A stretch of 5,907 nucleotides of DNA from assembly GCA_027323595.1 (NCBI GenBank), contig DAHWBL010000039.1:1-5907 (forward strand). The letters run 5' to 3'. The translations under genes and the position numbers were made by a program. The DNA is from Acetobacteraceae bacterium. Lineage in GTDB: Bacteria > Pseudomonadota > Alphaproteobacteria > Acetobacterales > Acetobacteraceae. A model generated the notes under the pieces. The model was given only the letters and a program-made list of their open reading frames with translations, searched no databases and was not told where the DNA came from. Positions 1 to 5,907 of this stretch are shown piece after piece (position 1 is the first letter of the stretch; every line of letters begins with the position of its first letter).

Positions 1-1545
1 CACCCGCGCGTCCCGCCCGTCCAGCCGCACCGCCCGCTCGGCCAGCTCGACGGCACGGGTGATCGCCTCCGCCGGCGCCTCCGTCCAGCCCTGGCCGACC
101 AGAAACACATGCCAATAGGCGAAGGCGGCATGCGCCCCCGCATGGTCGGGCTCCCGCGCCACCGCGTGGGCCAGCAACTCGCCGGTGTGCAGGAAGGGCG
201 CGCGATCGAGCCGATACAGGATCGCGATCGCCCGCAGCATCAGCCCGCGGCCCGACCCGTCCGCGTCCGCGTCCTCCTGCGCGCGCCTTGCCTCGATCAT
301 CATGATTTCCGGATCGATCTGGGCGGCCACCTGCGCGGCGATTTCCTCCTGCACGCCAAACAGGTCATCATCGGGCAGGTCGAACCGGCGGGCCCATACG
401 AGCTGGTTGCCCTCGCGCAGATCCAGCAGCCTGAGCGAGATGCGCACGCGCCCAGCCTGGTGCTGGATGGTGCCATCCAGCAGCAGATCGATGCCAAAGC
501 CGCGGCCGATCGCGCCGGGGTCGCGGCTGGTCTGGCTGAAGCGGGCGAGCGCGTCCGACGAGATCAGGGTCAGCCAGCGTGACCGGAGCAGGGCGGCGGT
601 GATTTCCTCGGCCAGGCCCATGCCAAGCTGTGCCTCCGGCGTCTGTGCCTGTTCCGACGGCGCGGCGGTGCCGTCAGCCGGGCGCAGCGGCAGCACCCCC
701 ACCCGCGTTCCGGCGCGCGCCGGCCGCGCCGCCGGCAACTGCGCGCGCGTCACCGCCCCGCTCGGCCGGTCGCTGCGGATGGTGCTGGCCAGCCGCTCGG
801 TCTCGGGTGAGGGGGTGGCGTCGAGCAGGTCGGACAATGAGGTGCGGCAGCGGTCATAGGCCTCGATCGCCATGCCACGCTCACCGCGCACCGCGTAGGC
901 GGCCATCAGCGCGCGCCAGGCGCCCTCATGGGTGCGGTCGATCGACAGCACGCGCTGTGCTGCCGGGATCACCTGCTCGGGCTCGGCCTGCATCCGCAGC
1001 AGCGCCTCGGCCACCGCGCGGGCACGGTCGCGCACCCGCTCGCGCTCGGTGATCAGCCAGGCATCGAACCCGGCATCCACCCCGTCCAGCCCCTCCAGCA
1101 GATCGCCGTCGAACAGCGCCAGCGCCGCCGGATGCTCGGTGCTGGCGCGCATCACCTGCACCACGTCGATCCAGACCTTGTCGGCGACCAGCCCGATCTG
1201 TTCGCGCCCGACCGCCAGCACCGTGCCGCCGGCCGGGGCCAGCACCTCATGCAGCCGGTGCAGCTCCTGGCGCAGCGAGGCGCGCGCCATCTCCTCGGGG
1301 CGGTGGCTCCACAGCATTTCGGCCAGCTTTCCGCGCGGCATCGGCCGGGGTGCCGCCATCGCCAGCACCGCCAGCAGCGCCCGCGTCTTGCGCCCCGCCG
1401 GCAGCACGCTGCGCTCCTGCTCGGTCCAGGCCGCCATCGTGCCGATCAGCCGCAGCCGCAAAATGCGGCCGCCACCGACCCTGGCGATGTCGGTCTTTTC
1501 GGTGATCGATGCGCGCCGTCGAGAAAAAATCGCCCCTTCCTCCAC
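1..1545 (-). CDS. Winged-helix/BTAD/TolB-like/TPR transcriptional regulator, 3' end outside window
   Basis: This is a putative cytoplasmic transcription factor of the SARP/BTAD type; its target genes and signal are unknown. I translated 515 codons without a stop. From the start, a winged-helix DNA-binding region covers about residues 27-120 (ILRLRLIG strand, GRKTRALLAVLA helix, ARASLRQELHRL helix). A bacterial transcriptional activator (BTAD) region follows to about 255 (AYAVRGERGMAIEAYDRC). Residues 276-420 resemble the TolB-like domain found in CadC-like and adenylate-cyclase-linked proteins (VGVLPLRP, LLDGTIQHQAGRVRISLRLL, VWARRFD). TPR-like helices run on to the window edge (LLAHAVAREPDHAGAHAAFA). 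The start is uncertain. GTG at 1545 keeps the first strand of the winged helix but has no well-spaced Shine-Dalgarno; ATG at 1437 would remove that strand. An in-frame TGA shortly upstream limits the reading frame. It lies 22 bases after gshA on the same strand, so co-transcription is likely. Confidence 0.85.
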   Translation of the reverse strand, partial: MEEGAIFSRRRASITEKTDIARVGGGRILRLRLIGTMAAWTEQERSVLPAGRKTRALLAVLAMAAPRPMPRGKLAEMLWSHRPEEMARASLRQELHRLHEVLAPAGGTVLAVGREQIGLVADKVWIDVVQVMRASTEHPAALALFDGDLLEGLDGVDAGFDAWLITERERVRDRARAVAEALLRMQAEPEQVIPAAQRVLSIDRTHEGAWRALMAAYAVRGERGMAIEAYDRCRTSLSDLLDATPSPETERLASTIRSDRPSGAVTRAQLPAARPARAGTRVGVLPLRPADGTAAPSEQAQTPEAQLGMGLAEEITAALLRSRWLTLISSDALARFSQTSRDPGAIGRGFGIDLLLDGTIQHQAGRVRISLRLLDLREGNQLVWARRFDLPDDDLFGVQEEIAAQVAAQIDPEIMMIEARRAQEDADADGSGRGLMLRAIAILYRLDRAPFLHTGELLAHAVAREPDHAGAHAAFAYWHVFLVGQGWTEAPAEAITRAVELAERAVRLDGRDARV

Positions 1546-1567
1546 CCTCGCGCGGCAGTCGGGTGAT

Positions 1568-3007
1568 CTAGCCGATCATCGGCTCGGCGGTCCGCCGCCG
1601 CGCCCCACCTGCCATCCGTGCCGCCGCGCCGAGCATTGGCCGCACGTCGCCGCCCCACTCGGTGGCGACTCGCGACAGCCAATCCTCTGCCTGAACCGGT
1701 GCGCCGGCAATAATTTCCATTAACGGTTCCAGGTATTTGCCTTCGTGCCGTCCATCGCGGTCGATCCGCGCGCGCGCCGCCAGCCCCTGTCCGGCGATCG
1801 CCACCAGCGCCCCGGCCAGGTCGCGCAGGCTGCCGCTGCCCCAGCGCGCCGCCAGCCCCTGCCGCGGCACCACCCGGCGCAGCGCCTCATACTCGCGCCA
1901 GTCATGTTCGCTGGCCAGCCGGTACGCCGCCTCCAGCGCCGCGGGATCATACAGAAGCCCGACCCAGAAGGCCGACTGCGCCAGCATCATCTCCGGCCGC
2001 CCGGCATCCGCCCCGCGCATCTCCAGATAGCGCTTGAGCCGGACCTCGGTGAAGGCGGTGGTCACATGGTCGGTGAAATCGCTCATCGTCGGGCGCTGGC
2101 CAGGCAGTTGCGGCAGCCGTCCGGCCAGATAGTCGCGAAACGACGCCCCGGCGAGGTCGTGATAGCCATCCTGGCGATGGATGAAATACATCGGCATGTC
2201 GAGCAGCCATTCGGCATAGCGCTCGAAGCCGAACCCAGCCTCGAAAAACGCCGCCGGCATGCCGGTGCGGTCGGGGTCGGTGTCGTTCCAGACCTGCGCG
2301 CGATAGGACAGATAGCCGTTCGGCCTGCCTTCGGTGAACGGCGAATTGGCGAACAGCGCGGTCGCCACCGGCTGCAACAGCATCGAGGTGCGCAGCTTGC
2401 GCACCATGTCCGCCTCCGAGGCGAAATCCAGGTTCACCTGCACCGTGCAGGTGCGCTGCATCATGTCCAGCCCCAGGCCGCCGACCTTGGGCATGTAGCG
2501 CCGCATGATCGCGTAGCGCCCCTTGGGCATCCAGGGCATCTGCGCGCGCGTCGCGAACGGATGAAACCCCAGCGGCGCGAACCCCAGCCCCAGCGTGTCG
2601 GCCAGCTCGCCCACCTCGGCCAGATGCGCCTCCAGCTCCATCCGGGTCTGGTGCAGGTCCGCCAGCGGCGCGCCGGACAGCTCGAACTGCCCGGCCGGCT
2701 CCAGCGAGATCGAGCCGCCGTCGCGCGCCAGCCCGATCAGCGCGCCGGCATCCTCGATCCGCTCCCAGCCATGGCCGGCCCGCGCGCCACGCGCGGCAAG
2801 CCCCTCCAGCATGGCGCCGATGCCCGGCGCGCCCTGGGCGTCGGTGTCATAGGGCGGCGGCAGCAGGTCGGCATGGCGAAAGCCGAATTTCTCGTGCTCG
2901 GTGCCGATCCGCCAGTCAGACGCCGGTTTGCAGCCGGATTCCAGCCAGGCCACCATCGGCTCGGTCGTACTGATCGGGGTCGCATCGACCTCGCCGGGAT
3001 TGGACAT
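1568..3007 (-). CDS. gshA: Glutamate-cysteine ligase, plant/alphaproteobacterial type
   Basis: It catalyses ATP-dependent joining of L-glutamate and L-cysteine to gamma-glutamylcysteine, the first step of glutathione synthesis, in the cytoplasm. The 479-residue protein matches the size and motifs of the plant-type GCS2 family used by many alphaproteobacteria. Motifs visible include IGTEHEKFGF (34-43), SISLEPAGQFELSG (99-112), MPWMPKGRYAIMRRYM (157-172), QRTCTVQVNLDF (184-195), a segment centred on NSPFTEGRPNGYLS (221-234) and EMRGADAGRP (329-338). The start chosen is ATG 3007, because AGGA lies six bases upstream and the protein then begins MSNPGEVDATPI as is usual for the family; a TTG at 3049 would add 14 residues without support. 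The stop is TAG. It lies 50 bases downstream of rsmE and 22 bases upstream of the regulator, all on one strand. The usual GG after GAD in the MRGAD motif reads AG here, a conservative difference. No truncation is seen. Confidence 0.96.
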   Translation of the reverse strand: MSNPGEVDATPISTTEPMVAWLESGCKPASDWRIGTEHEKFGFRHADLLPPPYDTDAQGAPGIGAMLEGLAARGARAGHGWERIEDAGALIGLARDGGSISLEPAGQFELSGAPLADLHQTRMELEAHLAEVGELADTLGLGFAPLGFHPFATRAQMPWMPKGRYAIMRRYMPKVGGLGLDMMQRTCTVQVNLDFASEADMVRKLRTSMLLQPVATALFANSPFTEGRPNGYLSYRAQVWNDTDPDRTGMPAAFFEAGFGFERYAEWLLDMPMYFIHRQDGYHDLAGASFRDYLAGRLPQLPGQRPTMSDFTDHVTTAFTEVRLKRYLEMRGADAGRPEMMLAQSAFWVGLLYDPAALEAAYRLASEHDWREYEALRRVVPRQGLAARWGSGSLRDLAGALVAIAGQGLAARARIDRDGRHEGKYLEPLMEIIAGAPVQAEDWLSRVATEWGGDVRPMLGAAARMAGGARRRTAEPMIG

Positions 3008-3013
3008 TCGCGT

Positions 3014-3017
3014 TCCT
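3014..3017 (-). promoter_or_regulatory. Ribosome-binding site of gshA
   Basis: Read on the minus strand, AGGA is followed by six bases (ACGCGA) and then the ATG at 3007. It decides the start of gshA in favour of ATG 3007 over the upstream in-frame TTG 3049. Confidence 0.7.
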
Positions 3018-3057
3018 GCGCTCGTTGTACGAAAATTTGGGACGTTCAAGACGGATT

Positions 3058-3795
3058 TCAGCCCGGGTGCGGATCGACCCGGTTTAGCGTGGCCGGCGGC
3101 CCCGACTGGATCAGGGCGAGCCCGGCGATGACGGCGGTCTCGGCGCGCAGGATACGTGGCCCGAGCGACACCTCCTCTAGAAAGGCATGCCGGGCCATCG
3201 CGTCAAGCTCCGCCGCGCTGAATCCACCCTCCGGCCCGACCAGCAGCCCGCCCTGGCCGGCCGGACCCGCCAGCCCCGCCCGGCGTTCTACCGCCACCGC
3301 GAGCCGGCGCCCGGCCGGCCAGTTGGCCAGCAGGGCGGGCAGGCTCACCGGCGGATCGATCCGCGGCAGGCTCAGCCGCTCGCATTGCTCCGCCGCCTCG
3401 CGCGCGATCGCCTCCAGCCGCGCGAGGTTCACCCGCCCGGCCTGGCCGTGCGCGGTCAGCACCGGCAGGATCCGGCTGGCCCCCAGCTCGGTGGCCTTCT
3501 GCACCACGAGGTCGGTCGCGTCGCGCTTGAGCAGCCCGAAGGCGAGCCAGGGTCCGTCCGCCGGCTCCTCGGCCTGCGCGCGGGTGCGCTCACCGACCAA
3601 CAAGCCGCCGCCGCGCCGCCCAAGCTGGGCGATGCTGGCGGTCCACTCGCCGTCGGCGCCGTTGAACAGCAGCACCGTCTCGCCGGGGCCCCGGCGCAGC
3701 ACATGCGCCAGATAATGCGCCTGCTCGGCACTGGCCGGCACGGCCCGGCCGGCGGCGAGTTCGGCATCGATGAACAGACGGATTGACGTGGCCAT
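3058..3795 (-). CDS. rsmE: 16S rRNA (uracil-1498-N3)-methyltransferase
   Basis: RsmE methylates N3 of U1498 in helix 44 of 16S rRNA within the assembled 30S subunit, using S-adenosylmethionine; it belongs to the SPOUT (knotted) methyltransferases and works as a dimer. The 245-residue product has the normal family length. An N-terminal PUA-like RNA-binding region covers about 1-70 (SIRLFIDA, HYLAHVLRRGPGETVLLFNG). The SPOUT domain follows with LLKRDATDLVVQKATELG (88-105), EAAEQCER (133-140), the SAM-binding LLVGPEGGFSAAEL (184-197) and LGPRILRAETA (211-221). ATG 3795 is chosen because family members begin at this point (MATSIRLFI). An in-frame start at 3861 would add 22 residues without family support and would run over the divergent ubiA start. 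The Shine-Dalgarno is weak. It is the first gene of the probable rsmE-gshA-regulator unit. Confidence 0.95.
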   Translation of the reverse strand: MATSIRLFIDAELAAGRAVPASAEQAHYLAHVLRRGPGETVLLFNGADGEWTASIAQLGRRGGGLLVGERTRAQAEEPADGPWLAFGLLKRDATDLVVQKATELGASRILPVLTAHGQAGRVNLARLEAIAREAAEQCERLSLPRIDPPVSLPALLANWPAGRRLAVAVERRAGLAGPAGQGGLLVGPEGGFSAAELDAMARHAFLEEVSLGPRILRAETAVIAGLALIQSGPPATLNRVDPHPG

Positions 3796-3817
3796 GATGG
3801 ATCGCAGAGTACACCCC

Positions 3818-4741
3818 ATGCCCACGCAAGCCGACCCCCCCGTTTTTGGCCATACCGACATCCGCGCCGCCGGCTGGGTGGCGCGGCTGCCGCCGTCCTG
3901 GCGCCCCTACGTTCTGCTCGGCCGGTTCGACCGCCCGATCGGCGCCTGGCTGCTGTTCCTGCCCGGGCTGTGGAGCATCCTGCTCGCCCGCCCTGGCGTG
4001 GCGCGCGGCGCGTGGCTGACCGCCCTGTTCCTCGCCGGCGCGTTCGCCATGCGCGCCGCCGGCTGCGTGGTCAACGATCTGTGGGACCGCGAGCTGGACC
4101 GCAAGGTGGTGCGCACCGCCGGCCGTCCGCTGGCCTCGGGGGCGATCGGCACGCGCGGCGCGCTCGGCTTCATGGCCGCCATGGCCGCGACGGGGCTGTG
4201 GATATTGCTGCTGCTGCCGCCGCTGGCGCAGGCGCTGGGGGTCGGCTCGCTGCTGCTGGTGGCGCTGTATCCGGCCGCCAAGCGCGTCACCTGGTGGCCG
4301 CAGCTGGTGCTCGGCTTCACCTTCGGCTGGGGCGCGCCGATGGGCTTCGCGGCCGCCACCGACAGCCTCGGTGCCGCCGCGCTGTGGCTGTATCTGGCCG
4401 CCATCCTGTGGATCGTCGGCTATGACACGATCTATGCGCACCAGGACCGGCAGGACGATGCCGTGGTCGGCATCCGTTCCACCGCGCGGCTGTTCGGCGC
4501 CGCCTCGGCGTGGCTGGTCGGCGGCTGCTACGCCGGCATGCTGCTGGCGCTGCTGCTGGTCGGGCTCTCGGCGCATCTGAATAATTGGTATTTCCCCGCC
4601 CTGCTGCCCACCGCGGCGCTGCTCGGCTGGCAGGCATTGCGGCTGGACATCGACGATCCGGACCTCTGCCTGCGCCTGTTCAGGCTCAACCGCGAGACCG
4701 GGCTGACGCTGGCCCTGGCGATCTGGGTCGGAACCTTGTGA
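3818..4741 (+). CDS. ubiA: 4-Hydroxybenzoate polyprenyltransferase
   Basis: This inner-membrane enzyme transfers the polyprenyl tail from its diphosphate to 4-hydroxybenzoate, giving 3-polyprenyl-4-hydroxybenzoate in ubiquinone synthesis. The 307-residue protein has the two Mg2+/diphosphate-binding aspartate motifs of the UbiA family: NDLWDRELD at 86-94 and DTIYAHQDRQDD at 203-214. Hydrophobic membrane segments are obvious, for example 42-56, 65-80, 118-136, 141-150, 186-201, 233-251, 259-271 and 296-306. LGRFDRPIG (34-42) and the KRVTWWPQLVLGFTFGWG region (155-172) are also typical. The start is uncertain: in-frame ATGs occur at 3770, 3794, 3797 and 3818. The last fits the usual short N-terminal tail and avoids overlap with divergent rsmE, but its Shine-Dalgarno is poor (AGAG). 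The stop overlaps the start of the next gene, so translational coupling is likely. Tail length (for example C9 or C10) cannot be read from the sequence. Confidence 0.95.
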   Translation: MPTQADPPVFGHTDIRAAGWVARLPPSWRPYVLLGRFDRPIGAWLLFLPGLWSILLARPGVARGAWLTALFLAGAFAMRAAGCVVNDLWDRELDRKVVRTAGRPLASGAIGTRGALGFMAAMAATGLWILLLLPPLAQALGVGSLLLVALYPAAKRVTWWPQLVLGFTFGWGAPMGFAAATDSLGAAALWLYLAAILWIVGYDTIYAHQDRQDDAVVGIRSTARLFGAASAWLVGGCYAGMLLALLLVGLSAHLNNWYFPALLPTAALLGWQALRLDIDDPDLCLRLFRLNRETGLTLALAIWVGTL

Positions 4742-5379
4742 GCGCGGCGGATTTTCTGCGCGCCAACACGGTGCTCGCGCGCCCCGCCCTGGTGCCCGAG
4801 ATCGGGCTGCATCTGGCAACCCAGATCACGCCGATCTGGCAGGCGAGCGAAACCTGGCTGCACGAGGCCAACATCGCCCCGCCCTTCTGGGCCTTTGCCT
4901 GGCCGGGCGGTCAGGCGATCGCGCGGCACATCCTTGATCATCCGCATCTGGTCGCCGGCCGCCGCGTGCTGGATTTCGCTGCCGGCTGCGGCATCGCCGC
5001 GATCGCCGCCGCGATGGCCGGCGCGGTGGTGGAGGCCTGCGAGATCGACCCGATGGCCGAGGCGCCGATCGGGCTCAACGCGGCTGCGAACGGTGTCGAG
5101 CTGCGCCCGGTCATCGCCGATCTGGTCGGCGCGGCCTGCCGGTGGGACCTGATCCTGTGCGGCGACGTGTGTTACGAGGCGCCGATGACCCGCCACATCA
5201 TGCCGTGGCTGCGCACGCTGGCACGCACCGCCGATTGCTGGCTCGCCGACCCCGGCCGCACCTACCTGCCCACCGCCGGCCTCACCGCCTTCGCCCGCTA
5301 CGACGTGCCCACCAGCCTGGAACTGGAAGACCGCACGCTACGCGAGGTGAGGCTGTATAGGCTGCAACCGGGCCCCTGA
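4738..5379 (+). CDS. Class I SAM methyltransferase, ETF-beta lysine methyltransferase (METTL20/AtaKMT) type
   Basis: This is a 213-residue seven-beta-strand methyltransferase. It resembles human ETFB-KMT (METTL20) and its Agrobacterium homologue, which methylate lysines of the electron transfer flavoprotein beta subunit. Recognisable segments are PPFWAFAWPGGQAIARHILD (48-67), motif I VLDFAAGCGIAAIAA (77-91), the acidic post-I segment ACEIDPMA (100-107), the motif IV region WDLILCGDVCYE (136-147), and ADPGRTYLP (170-178), whose DPGR matches the human protein. The start is GTG 4738, giving the GTGA overlap with the ubiA stop at 4739-4741; the reading frame is open further upstream but inside ubiA. 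Automated annotation would often call it PrmA-like or 'methyltransferase', and ribosomal protein methylation remains an alternative. Methyltransferase identity is firm; the ETF-beta substrate is inferred from family resemblance. No ETF genes are in the window. Confidence 0.88.
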   Translation: MSAADFLRANTVLARPALVPEIGLHLATQITPIWQASETWLHEANIAPPFWAFAWPGGQAIARHILDHPHLVAGRRVLDFAAGCGIAAIAAAMAGAVVEACEIDPMAEAPIGLNAAANGVELRPVIADLVGAACRWDLILCGDVCYEAPMTRHIMPWLRTLARTADCWLADPGRTYLPTAGLTAFARYDVPTSLELEDRTLREVRLYRLQPGP

Positions 5380-5588
5380 CGCGCCCGAACCATCCAAAAC
5401 CTGTAACGGCGCGCCACGAATCCGATTGCAATCTATCACACTAAGTGCTACAAAACGCACCATTCGATTGGGTGCGCGAACATTACAGCGCCCAGCCATC
5501 GAACGGCGTGGGCACGCATGCCGCCGCGCTTCGTCGGGGCAGGCATCTGTTGAACGGGAAAATGATGCGCATGGATTTGGAGGCATTT
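5380..5588. other. Intergenic region without a supported gene
   Basis: This stretch is less GC-rich than its neighbours, notably around 5418-5475. It contains a perfect 10-base palindrome GATTGCAATC (5424-5433) and a weak promoter-like pair on the plus strand, TTGCAA (5427-5432) and TACAAA (5449-5454) with 16 bases between. No gene follows at a normal distance. I see no tRNA-like structure and no clear hairpin-plus-T-run terminator after the methyltransferase. Small reading frames on both strands do not resemble known proteins. Confidence 0.5.
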
Positions 5589-5702
5589 AGAGCAAGGTCG
5601 CACAGGCCGGAATCGGCCTGGGCGATAAAGTTTCTCGCTCATCATATGGCTGGAGCGGTTTCACAGTGTCGATGCCGATGACGGTCAAGGTGAAACCGCT
5701 TT
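5589..5702. repeat. 114-base tandem repeat, copy 1
   Basis: It aligns without gaps to the copy starting at 5703, with 98 of 112 bases identical by hand count. It contains two inverted repeats. The first is an inner hairpin CAGGCCG (5603-5609), loop GAAT, CGGCCTG (5614-5620), with degenerate outer arms reaching 5590 and 5636. The second is AGCGGTTTCAC (5654-5664) against GTGAAACCGCT (5690-5700), an 11-base-pair perfect stem. The outer arm of the first hairpin carries mismatches, so this copy looks partly decayed. I do not recognise it as a named element; it could be a REP/MITE-like dispersed repeat. Confidence 0.85.
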
Positions 5703-5818
5703 AGAGCAACATCGCCCAGACCGGAATCGGCCTGGGCGATAAAGTTGCTCGCTCACAACAGGGTTGGAGCGGTTTCACAGCGTGGATGTCGATGACGGTC
5801 AAGGCGAAACCGCTCCAA
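5703..5818. repeat. 114-base tandem repeat, copy 2, abutting the toxin gene
   Basis: This is the better-preserved copy. Hairpin A spans 5704-5750: GAGCAAC (5704-5710) pairs with GTTGCTC (5744-5750), ATCGCCCAG (5711-5719) with CTGGGCGAT (5732-5740), and CCG with CGG around a GAAT loop at 5724-5727. That makes 19 pairs, with one A-C mismatch and an AAA bulge. Hairpin B pairs TTGGAGCGGTTTC (5764-5776) perfectly with GAAACCGCTCCAA (5806-5818) across a 29-base loop. Its 3' arm ends two bases before the toxin ATG. No T-run follows, so it is not a standard intrinsic terminator. Confidence 0.85.
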
Positions 5819-5820
5819 GC

Positions 5821-5907
5821 ATGAGGATATTCAAGACCAAATCGTTCGCGCGCTTCGCCAGGAAGGTCGGACTCACCGACGACGCGCTGTGCGGGGCGAT
5901 CGAAAAT
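5821..5907 (+). CDS. RelE-family toxin (PF06296/DUF1044 type), 5' part only
   Basis: Twenty-nine codons are visible before the window ends. They begin MRIFKTKSFARFARKVG and continue with LTDDALCGAIEN. This opening is characteristic of the roughly 110-residue RelE/HigB-like toxins of type II toxin-antitoxin systems, which act as mRNA-cleaving RNases and are usually followed by an HTH antitoxin gene. The catalytic region and the expected antitoxin lie outside, so completeness and activity cannot be judged. ATG 5821 is chosen because it matches the family N-terminus. The frame is open upstream to a GTG at 5782 inside the repeat, but that extension resembles nothing. No Shine-Dalgarno is present: the bases where it should lie are the 3' arm of repeat hairpin B. 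The repeat may therefore have displaced or masked the native leader. Confidence 0.8.
   Translation, partial: MRIFKTKSFARFARKVGLTDDALCGAIEN

Noticed and set aside
109..1723. Several plus-strand frames opposite the regulator
   Set aside because: The minus-strand translation gives continuous, recognisable domains; the plus-strand products are compositionally biased and match nothing.
3024..3049. Promoter-like TTGAAC and TACAAC upstream of gshA on the minus strand
   Set aside because: The spacing is only 14 bases and the -10 box would place the transcript start about ten bases from the ATG; not enough to claim a separate gshA promoter.
1745..3715. A 656-codon open frame on the plus strand opposite gshA and rsmE
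   Set aside because: Its translation is low-complexity, rich in Arg, Pro, Ala and His, with no family resemblance. It lies antisense to two clearly recognised genes and is an effect of high GC.
3590..4819. A 409-codon minus-strand frame opposite ubiA
   Set aside because: It is a Gln/Arg/Gly-rich shadow covering ubiA and both neighbouring gene ends, with no domain visible.
5381..5416. Possible terminator from GCGCC and GGCGC after the methyltransferase
   Set aside because: The stem is only about five pairs with a loop of over 20 bases and no T-run follows.
5338..5645. Minus-strand small frames over the intergenic region
   Set aside because: One overlaps the end of the methyltransferase and the other runs into the repeat; neither resembles a protein family.
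5445..5681. A 78-codon plus-strand frame beginning GTG
   Set aside because: It has no recognisable sequence and no Shine-Dalgarno that stands out, and its last third is made of the repeat.
5589..5818. CRISPR array
   Set aside because: There are only two units, directly joined with no spacers, and the units are 114 bases long with internal palindromes.

Overview
The window is very GC-rich, with strong G/C bias at third codon positions. Gene content points to an alphaproteobacterium: a plant-type glutamate-cysteine ligase, RsmE, UbiA, an ETF-beta lysine methyltransferase homologue, and a regulator with winged-helix, BTAD and TolB-like domains. The regulator type suggests Rhodospirillales/Acetobacteraceae or a relative. 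That placement is an inference from family resemblance, with no phylogeny behind it.

Layout. Bases 3795 down to 1 are read on the minus strand as a probable three-gene unit: rsmE (3795-3058), gshA (3007-1568) and a large regulator that leaves the window (1545 to beyond base 1). The gaps are 50 and 22 bases. On the plus strand, ubiA (3818-4741) starts only 22 bases from the rsmE start. It is followed by a small SAM methyltransferase (4738-5379) whose GTG start overlaps the ubiA stop. Bases 5380-5585 hold no gene I can support. Bases 5589-5818 are two tandem copies of a 114-base repeat, each carrying two long inverted repeats. Two bases after the last hairpin arm, at 5821, begins a RelE-family (PF06296/DUF1044 type) toxin gene cut off by the window end.

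How the genes fit together. Most of the window is housekeeping: ribosome modification, glutathione synthesis and ubiquinone synthesis. The ubiA-methyltransferase pair makes metabolic sense, because electron transfer flavoprotein delivers electrons from acyl-CoA dehydrogenases to the ubiquinone pool and the methyltransferase family acts on its beta subunit. The accessory part is the right-hand end, where a structured repeat array directly precedes a toxin gene and occupies the place where its ribosome-binding site should be. The multidomain regulator next to gshA is the least understood protein here. No complete new system is visible, but the repeat/toxin junction and the gshA-linked regulator deserve a second look.
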